This document shows, piece by piece, positions 44,166 through 49,497 of a DNA stretch of 49,497 nt; positions within the stretch are counted from its first letter, which is position 1, and every line of letters starts with the position of its first letter. The translations under genes and the position numbers were made by a program. The stretch spans positions 1-49,497 of the forward strand of contig JALWLD010000056.1 in assembly GCA_027081115.1 (NCBI GenBank), given 5' to 3'. The notes beneath the pieces are model-generated. The model did no database searches. It had not been told where the DNA came from and saw nothing but the letters and a program-made list of their open reading frames with translations. The DNA is from Sulfurovum sp. (GTDB lineage: Bacteria; Campylobacterota; Campylobacteria; Campylobacterales; Sulfurovaceae).

Positions 44166-44214
44166 ATTATATTTTTAGGAAATTAGTGGTAAAAAAGTGA
44201 TTAAAAATTAATCA
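44166..44214 (-). promoter_or_regulatory. amt (short copy) promoter with upstream TGATTA-N5-TAATCA dyad
   Basis: A perfect -10 TATAAT (minus strand, 44171-44166) predicts a start near 44159. The dyad TGATTA-AAAAT-TAATCA (44198-44214) is centred about 47 bases upstream of it, where an activator would sit. No GG-N10-GC sigma54 element was seen. Confidence 0.55.
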
Positions 44215-44228
44215 ATCAGGAGAATGCT

Positions 44229-44256
44229 GTGGTAAAGAGAATTTTCTCTTTACCAC
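44229..44256 (-). other. 28-bp perfect hairpin after the second glnK
   Basis: Arms GTGGTAAAGAGAA and TTCTCTTTACCAC with a 2-base centre, 48 bases after the glnK stop. No U-tract follows on either strand. It may stabilise or end the amt-glnK transcript, or separate it from the downstream amt unit. Confidence 0.5.
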
Positions 44257-44303
44257 CAGTTAGAGCGATTTATACGTAAGGTTTTAGCATAAACACTTTA
44301 AGA

Positions 44304-44666
<363 letters not shown>

Positions 44667-44687
44667 TTAGGGGAAAGGATGAATCTA

Positions 44688-45995
44688 TTATAGATTCATT
44701 CCTCTCTCTCCGTGTACTGACTCGTCAAGACCCATCTCTTCAGTCTCAGCATCAACTCTGGCACCACCTGTTAATGCAGATGCTACATAATAAACAACTA
44801 CAGTACCAATAAGTGTCCAAAGACCAACAACAACTACTGATTCAACTTGAACCATGAATTGTCCCATTCTGTCACCACTCTCTTTAAGTGGACCGTCCCA
44901 TAGAAGATCTTTGTCGTTCAATGCAAGTACACCAGTCATCAATGCACCCCAAAGACCAGCAAGGAAGTGGATACCGAATGCATCTAGAGAGTCATCATAA
45001 CCGAACATTTTTTTCAATTTAACAACACCGAAGAATCCGATAGCTGCACCACCGATACCGACGATGAATGCTCCACCTACAGATACGAAACCTGCAGCAG
45101 GTGTGATAGCAACAAGACCAGCAACAATACCAGATGCAATCCCAAGAAGTGTTGGTTTCTTATAGACAACCCATTCGATGATCAACCATGTAAGACCAGC
45201 AGCAGCCGTGGCAATAGTGGTTGTAAGTAAAGCAACACCAGCAATTGCATTTGCACCAAATGCTGAACCGGCATTAAATCCGTACCAACCGAACCATAGT
45301 AGTGCCGCACCAGCAGCAGTAAAGATAATTGAGAATGGTTTCATGGCAATTTTAGGGTATCCGGTTCTTTTACCAACAAGGATAGCAAGAACAAGACCAG
45401 CTAAACCACCGTTCATGTGTACAACTGTACCACCGGCAAAGTCAAGTGCACCTGCATCAAAGAGAAGGGCACCGTCTCCACCCCATACCATGTGTGTAAT
45501 AGGAGCATAAACAACTAGACCCCATAAGGCTACGATCACCATCCATGTTGAGAATTTCATACGACCGATCACAGAACCAGAAGCGATCGCTACAGTGATA
45601 GCAGCAAATGTTCCCTGGAATGCAATAAATACGAATGTAGGGTAAGAACCGCTTAGGTCTTTCCACGTAATACCATTTAGGAATACGTTACCGAATCCAC
45701 CGATAAACTTTTGAACGCCTGCAGCTTCAGAAGTACCGAACGCAAGTGAATAACCTGCAACGATCCATACAACAAATGCAAGTACAAATGCACCCATAAC
45801 CATTGCGTATGTGTTCAATGCATTTTTAGATCTTGACATACCTGCGTAGAAAAGTGCAAGACCTGCCGGTGTCATTAGTAGAACGAGTGCAGTGGACATC
45901 ATCATCCATGCTGTATCACCCGAATCGAGTTTGTCTTCTGCAAATGCAGCAATTGGCAATAGTGCTGCCAGTAGAGCGAAAAGTTTTAACTTCAT
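44688..45995 (-). CDS. amt: ammonium transporter, Amt family (long copy, with signal peptide)
   Basis: 435 residues. A Sec signal peptide (MKLKLFALLAALLPIAAFA) precedes DTAWMMMSTALVLLMTPAG. Pore histidines are in GTVVHMNGGLAGL and FGIHFLAGLWGA. The C-terminus ends in a GlnK-contact tail (GLDESVHGERGMNL). The signal peptide is like that of E. coli AmtB. A dyad-containing promoter lies upstream. Confidence 0.94.
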   Translation of the reverse strand: MKLKLFALLAALLPIAAFAEDKLDSGDTAWMMMSTALVLLMTPAGLALFYAGMSRSKNALNTYAMVMGAFVLAFVVWIVAGYSLAFGTSEAAGVQKFIGGFGNVFLNGITWKDLSGSYPTFVFIAFQGTFAAITVAIASGSVIGRMKFSTWMVIVALWGLVVYAPITHMVWGGDGALLFDAGALDFAGGTVVHMNGGLAGLVLAILVGKRTGYPKIAMKPFSIIFTAAGAALLWFGWYGFNAGSAFGANAIAGVALLTTTIATAAAGLTWLIIEWVVYKKPTLLGIASGIVAGLVAITPAAGFVSVGGAFIVGIGGAAIGFFGVVKLKKMFGYDDSLDAFGIHFLAGLWGALMTGVLALNDKDLLWDGPLKESGDRMGQFMVQVESVVVVGLWTLIGTVVVYYVASALTGGARVDAETEEMGLDESVHGERGMNL

Positions 45996-46029
45996 GCTAT
46001 ATTCCTTTGTTTTATAATTTAACAGTTGA

Positions 46030-46083
46030 ATAATAACATGAAAGGAAGTATTTACTTTGGGCTAAATGATTAATTTTTAATCA
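46030..46083 (-). promoter_or_regulatory. amt (long copy) promoter with upstream TGATTA-N5-TAATCA dyad
   Basis: The dyad TGATTA-ATTTT-TAATCA (46067-46083) is part of a longer palindrome with 10-bp arms (46064-46086). A possible -10, TATTAT, is at 46035-46030 on the minus strand. This places the dyad near -52. No sigma54 element was seen. Confidence 0.5.
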
Positions 46084-46136
46084 TTTAATAATACGTTAAT
46101 ATAATCTTATCTCTTCGATAAAACAGTATTATATAT

Positions 46137-46838
46137 TTAAGAGATAAGCGGAATCTCCAATTTGATACTTCGCTCTTTAAGCAGGTGGGTAATATGGCAG
46201 TTCATGGCAATCTGCTTGATTTCAGCATCTGCATCCGAATAGCGTCCATTGGCTTCTACTGAGAGTTGTACAATAGGTTTTTTCTTCCCCTCTATAATGA
46301 CATGTTCCCCTGTGAGGAGTTTGAGTGTAATATGTATAGAGTCTGAAGAACGAAAAGACTCCAGTGTTTTTCTTAAAAGTTTGGAAAAATTATTCTGATC
46401 GAGTTTAAATGCCGGTATATCATGATCAGTCAAGAGTTGTAAGGCATTACTGTTTTTTGTTCTAAAGAGTGCAATATTTGCTTCAAGTAGAAGGTTAATA
46501 TCCGTGTTGACCAGTTTTTCTCTCTCTATAGGTGTGGTGGACTTGACTCTTGGTGCATTGTAAAAACGTATGGAGATCTGCTCTTCATTTTCATAGCCTA
46601 CAGTAATAGCATAGAAGGTAAATGAATCATAGTTAAGTGACATGGTTGTTGTCTTATAGCCAAAGCTTTGCGGTGCATAGGCCAGTGCAAGATCATAAAG
46701 TTCCTGTTTTGAAACATAACCAAAGAGAATCTCTGCGGCATTGTTCAAATAGAGTATTTTACCTAATGATGAAAAGAGAATAAACGGGCTATTGTCCCAG
46801 TCTATAAAATTTTGGAAATTAATCGATTCCGTGTTCAT
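46137..46838 (-). CDS. PAS-domain NtrB-like protein with degenerate kinase region
   Basis: 233 residues. A PAS domain occupies about 10-100 (SPFILFSSLGKILYLNNAAE, FGYVSKQEL). The rest resembles an NtrB-type histidine kinase in outline: LDQNNFSKLLRKTLESF stands where the N-box would be but without its Asn, and no phosphoacceptor His segment or G-box is visible. No membrane segment. It starts 20 bases inside the NtrC-like gene, so the two are made together. A sensor without kinase activity is inferred. Confidence 0.6.
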   Translation of the reverse strand: MNTESINFQNFIDWDNSPFILFSSLGKILYLNNAAEILFGYVSKQELYDLALAYAPQSFGYKTTTMSLNYDSFTFYAITVGYENEEQISIRFYNAPRVKSTTPIEREKLVNTDINLLLEANIALFRTKNSNALQLLTDHDIPAFKLDQNNFSKLLRKTLESFRSSDSIHITLKLLTGEHVIIEGKKKPIVQLSVEANGRYSDADAEIKQIAMNCHITHLLKERSIKLEIPLIS

Positions 46839-47553
46839 GTATTTTCTTTCTTAATGTGTTTCTGTTAATGCCCAGTATTTGTGAGAGTTGTAGTTGTGAA
46901 CCGTATTTGTGTAGACCTGCTTCAATGAGTGGTTTTTCATACAGGTCAAGAAACTCTTTGTATCCATTGTTTCCATCAAGTTCTTTTAGGAGGTAATGGT
47001 AGATGGCATCTTGAATATCTTGTCTGTACATGGAGTGTGTCATAAGATATTTGTAAATGGTACTTTTAAGGCTTTTGGAGTTTTGTGTCAGGTTGACGGG
47101 GATATCACTGTTGGGGATGTCATCGTCTTCTAACATTAAATTGGATTTTGCTTCTTTTATGAAGAGGTTTTTGATATGTTCCGTATCTTCTGGACGTTCT
47201 CTGAGTGAAGGTAATGTGTAGATAAAAGCAAAAAGTGAGTCAATTATCTGTTTATTACCTACATAGTTTGCTGTAGCAATAATACGTTTATTATCCAGAT
47301 CAAGAGATTCTTGATTGCTCAATTTCTCAAAATCTGTAATGATGAGTTCATCATGCTCTTTTAGTGCAAGTTCAACAGCCTTTTGGTCTGATCCTGAGAC
47401 AATGGGTGTATCAGGAAAGAGGTATTGTGCCAAGAGTTTTTTCCCGATATTGGCTTCGCCAATAATAATAGAGGAGACAAAAAGTGTTTTTGTGAGGTTA
47501 AACCCTTTAATGATATTTTGTACATGTTCTGAATTGGTAAAAAATTGTTCCAT
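46819..47553 (-). CDS. NtrC-like Fis-domain regulator lacking the sigma54 (GAFTGA) loop
   Basis: 244 residues. A shortened AAA+ domain shows an altered Walker A, GEANIGKK at about 32-39, a weak Walker B (LIITDFEKLS) and RIIATANY with LPSLRERPEDTEHI, typical of NtrC-type activators. The stretch with GAFTGA is absent and there is no receiver domain. The C-terminal Fis helix-turn-helix is intact (YGSQLQLSQILGINRNTLRKK). It is likely a DNA-binding regulator that no longer opens sigma54 promoters. Confidence 0.7.
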   Translation of the reverse strand: MEQFFTNSEHVQNIIKGFNLTKTLFVSSIIIGEANIGKKLLAQYLFPDTPIVSGSDQKAVELALKEHDELIITDFEKLSNQESLDLDNKRIIATANYVGNKQIIDSLFAFIYTLPSLRERPEDTEHIKNLFIKEAKSNLMLEDDDIPNSDIPVNLTQNSKSLKSTIYKYLMTHSMYRQDIQDAIYHYLLKELDGNNGYKEFLDLYEKPLIEAGLHKYGSQLQLSQILGINRNTLRKKIHEHGID

Positions 47554-47578
47554 AAATTTACTTTTTGTGTGGTTTGAC

Positions 47579-47626
47579 TGATTAAAAAATAATCATTTCT
47601 TGGTATTAAGAGATTATATCTAATCT
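47579..47626 (-). promoter_or_regulatory. promoter of the NtrC-like operon with TGATTA-N5-TAATCA downstream of the start
   Basis: On the minus strand TATAAT (47618-47613) is the -10, giving a start near 47606. The dyad TGATTA-AAAAA-TAATCA (47579-47595) then lies at about +11 to +27, a repressor position. A related dyad AGATTA-TATC-TAATCT (47611-47626) covers the -10. Confidence 0.55.
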
Positions 47627-47663
47627 ATGTTAAACTTATAAAAGAAAATAATAAGGCACTCTC

Positions 47664-48557
47664 ATTAAAAACGCATTTAATTACTTTTGCAATTACAATC
47701 CCCATTTAACATTAGAACAGTCTGTTGAATATTTTTCCATTTTAGGTGGTGTAGAAGAGAGTATTGAGTTGGATTTTTTTGATAATATTTTTTCTATGGT
47801 AGAGAGTAACTTTGTAGATAACTTTCAAAAGTTCCAGAGTCTTGTTTCTCCCTCTTATCTTGTAGAGAGCCCGTATCGTGAAGTATTGATGGCTGTGGCA
47901 AGAGGAGATGGCAAGTTTTACTCTGTATTGAGAAAAGCGAAGTTGAGTGAAGGTTCAGGAGAAGCGATCATTGAAGAGTTGATCGACTTAAAGATACTCT
48001 ATATTGAACAGACCCGGGAGAGACCACTTAAAATACACCCAAAACATAAACTTAAAAAAGAGTTACGCTCTTACAGAGTACAGGATAAACTTCGTTTTAT
48101 ACAGCCCTTTATGCGTTTTTGGTTTGGTTTTGTAACTTACTACAGAGAAGAGTTGACAGTAGGAAAGAGCTGCCATTTTTTAGAAAATTTTGAAAAACAT
48201 TATGAACGTTTGCGTACCTTGATCTATGAACAGCTTTGTGATGATCTGTTGGTAAAGTATTATGAAAAAACCACACCATTGTTAAGTAGTGGGTCTTATT
48301 GGAATCAACACAGTGAATTTGATATTTTGGCCATCACAAAAGATAAAAAGCTTATTTTGGGAGAGTGTAAATACAAAGACCGGAAGATATGTAAGAATGA
48401 GCTCAATAAACTTAAAGACAAAGCACTCCAGTCTGGCATACCTGTAGATGTCTATGCACTTTTTTCAAAGAGCGGTTTTTCCAATGAACTACTCTCTATG
48501 AAAGATAAAAACCTGCTTCTTTTTGATCTAAATGATCTGAAGATGTTATTGGATTAG
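47664..48557 (+). CDS. DUF234-family protein, possible PD-(D/E)XK nuclease fold, ATT start
   Basis: 297 residues if started at ATT 47664. The frame is open from a stop at 47652, has no ATG, GTG or TTG before TTG 47769, yet the stretch between reads as protein (NAFNYFCNYNPHL, VEYFSILGGVEE). AAGG lies 7 bases before the ATT. The C-terminal half has FDILAI and LGECKYK, the metal-ion pattern of PD-(D/E)XK nucleases as in DUF234. The AAA domain often fused to DUF234 is absent. It overlaps thiI tail to tail by 4 bases. Confidence 0.65.
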   Translation: MKNAFNYFCNYNPHLTLEQSVEYFSILGGVEESIELDFFDNIFSMVESNFVDNFQKFQSLVSPSYLVESPYREVLMAVARGDGKFYSVLRKAKLSEGSGEAIIEELIDLKILYIEQTRERPLKIHPKHKLKKELRSYRVQDKLRFIQPFMRFWFGFVTYYREELTVGKSCHFLENFEKHYERLRTLIYEQLCDDLLVKYYEKTTPLLSSGSYWNQHSEFDILAITKDKKLILGECKYKDRKICKNELNKLKDKALQSGIPVDVYALFSKSGFSNELLSMKDKNLLLFDLNDLKMLLD

Positions 48558-49497
48558 GGTCTATACACCCTTACATTCTTTGCATCTTCTGCATCACGTA
48601 GATACTGTGCATGCAGTTGGCTCATAATTCCTTTTTCACAGTATAGTAGATACTCTTTGTCTTTCGGTAGTTTTTTAAACTCAGATTTTAGTTTATGAAA
48701 AGGTATCTTGATGCTTTCGCATGAAGTTTCAATACACTCAGCTTCTGTACGTATATCGATAACTACAAAATTATCATTCAGCTCAGAGATCACTTCAATG
48801 GGTGCTGCAGAGGTTACATCATCGATGATCTCATCTACATAAATTGTTTGTGCCTCTTCAACTGCATTGTCTAAGACAGCATAGTTGAAATGTTTTGCTT
48901 CTCTATCCATACGTTTGAAAGAACCATGGGTAATAGGGTTTTTGGAAATAACACCGCAATATTCTGGCATAGATTCTGCAAAACGGCGTGTGCCGATCTC
49001 GTCAGCCATATACATGATGTCAGGTTTATTCATGGTAGCAAGTGGACGTAAAATGAGTTTGTTTGTTACTTGGTCAATGAGTGCAAGGTTACGTAAGGTC
49101 TGACTTGAGACCTGTGCCACAGATTCACCTGTGAGAAGAGCATCTATCTCCATCTCATCTGCTACTTTCTCTGCTGCTAAAAGCATAAGACGTTTGAGTG
49201 TCACACCCATGTAACTCTCATGAGTTGAACGAAATATCTCCTCTACCACGGATTCAAAAGGTACAGAGATGAACTTTACTCTATGGGATGCACCAAACTT
49301 GGACCAAAGGTAGAGTGCTACCTGCTTGACACCGATCTCATGGGCAATACCACCAAGATTGAAGAAAATAAAATGTGTTTTGATACCGCGTTTCATAGTA
49401 AGGTATGAAGCTATGGTAGAGTCAAAACCACCAGACATCAATGAAAGTATGTCTCCTTGTGTGCCTAGTGGAAAACCGGCAAGTCCTGTGTGTTTAA
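48554..49497 (-). CDS. thiI: tRNA 4-thiouridine synthase ThiI with rhodanese domain, 5' end outside window
   Basis: The frame runs to the window edge. The PP-loop LMSGGFDS is near 49425, preceded by GFPLGTQGD as expected inside ThiI, so the ATG at 49441 is not the true start. The adenylation domain is followed by a C-terminal rhodanese domain with LLYCEKGIMSQLHAQYL carrying the persulfide Cys. It makes s4U8 in tRNA and may supply sulfur for thiamine. The N-terminal ferredoxin-like and THUMP domains lie beyond the window. Confidence 0.9.
   Translation of the reverse strand, partial: KHTGLAGFPLGTQGDILSLMSGGFDSTIASYLTMKRGIKTHFIFFNLGGIAHEIGVKQVALYLWSKFGASHRVKFISVPFESVVEEIFRSTHESYMGVTLKRLMLLAAEKVADEMEIDALLTGESVAQVSSQTLRNLALIDQVTNKLILRPLATMNKPDIMYMADEIGTRRFAESMPEYCGVISKNPITHGSFKRMDREAKHFNYAVLDNAVEEAQTIYVDEIIDDVTSAAPIEVISELNDNFVVIDIRTEAECIETSCESIKIPFHKLKSEFKKLPKDKEYLLYCEKGIMSQLHAQYLRDAEDAKNVRVYRP

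Noticed and set aside
45178-45510. 110-codon frame on the plus strand inside the long amt gene
   Set aside because: It is a low-complexity shadow of the Ala/Gly-rich amt coding sequence on the other strand, with no RBS.
46819-47553. NtrC-like gene as a frameshifted or truncated pseudogene
   Set aside because: The frame is continuous with intact Fis domain, overlaps its partner gene and has a promoter with a conserved dyad, so it appears to be a functional short form.
47769-48557. DUF234 gene as a 5'-truncated pseudogene beginning at TTG 47769
   Set aside because: The upstream 35 codons read as coherent protein with an RBS before an ATT codon, which argues for a full short protein; the pseudogene reading is not excluded.

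Overview
The window looks like a chromosomal segment of a Campylobacterota (epsilonproteobacterial) chemolithotroph, most like Sulfurovum or Sulfurimonas. This rests on AT-rich sequence, an HslV that keeps a few residues before its Thr-Thr motif, a Campylobacter-type cts competence/type II secretion-like operon, a hydABCD-hydE hydrogenase locus with hyp genes, and frequent TTG and GTG starts. The genus is inferred by eye, without any search.

Layout. 1-5485: housekeeping genes (M3 oligopeptidase, rplI, hslV, hslU, era). 5639-14374: eight overlapping genes for a type IV pilus/T2SS-like DNA-uptake machine (a PilM-PilN fusion, PilO-like, PilP-like, secretin, AAA ATPase, TPR anchor protein, GspE-type ATPase, GspF-type platform), closed by a bidirectional hairpin. 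14416-17070: kdsB, hemH, a VanZ-like protein and a YigZ-family protein.

17127-42415 is a large hydrogenase region. It opens with a TetR regulator in tight operon with a cytoplasmic group 2-type [NiFe] hydrogenase pair. Next are the Tat-exported membrane uptake hydrogenase hydABCD, a degenerate HypF paralogue (hydE) and true hypF. Then come a double-CDGSH protein and a transposase-like zinc-ribbon protein (minus strand), a NicO/RcnA-like nickel transporter and hypBCDE. A toxin-antitoxin pair plus a Ser/Thr kinase interrupts the hyp genes before hypX and hypA. Downstream are a DUF695-RraB protein, a five-gene overlapping unit (PPP phosphatase, membrane protein, LRR protein, MESH1-like HD hydrolase, membrane protein) and a second hydrogenase maturation protease on the minus strand.

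42540-47553 (minus strand) is a nitrogen module: two amt-glnK pairs and, upstream, an NtrB-like/NtrC-like pair that have both lost key catalytic parts. The window ends with a DUF234 protein that apparently starts at ATT, and the 3' part of thiI.

The main new signals are regulatory. A 17-bp dyad, TGATTA-N5-TAATCA, lies before each of three nitrogen transcription units: upstream of the predicted -10 at both amt promoters, downstream of the predicted start at the NtrC-like gene. A 14-bp dyad, TGAATA-N2-TATTCA, sits two bases after the -10 of both the hydA and the nickel-transporter promoters. Together they suggest a reduced, sigma54-independent Ntr system and one shared repressor for hydrogenase and nickel uptake. 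Other oddities are a Cys-to-Asn change at the proximal iron-sulfur ligand in both hydrogenase small subunits and a group 2 large subunit without a cleavable tail. No rRNA, tRNA or CRISPR was seen, and no intergenic stretch exceeds 300 bases.
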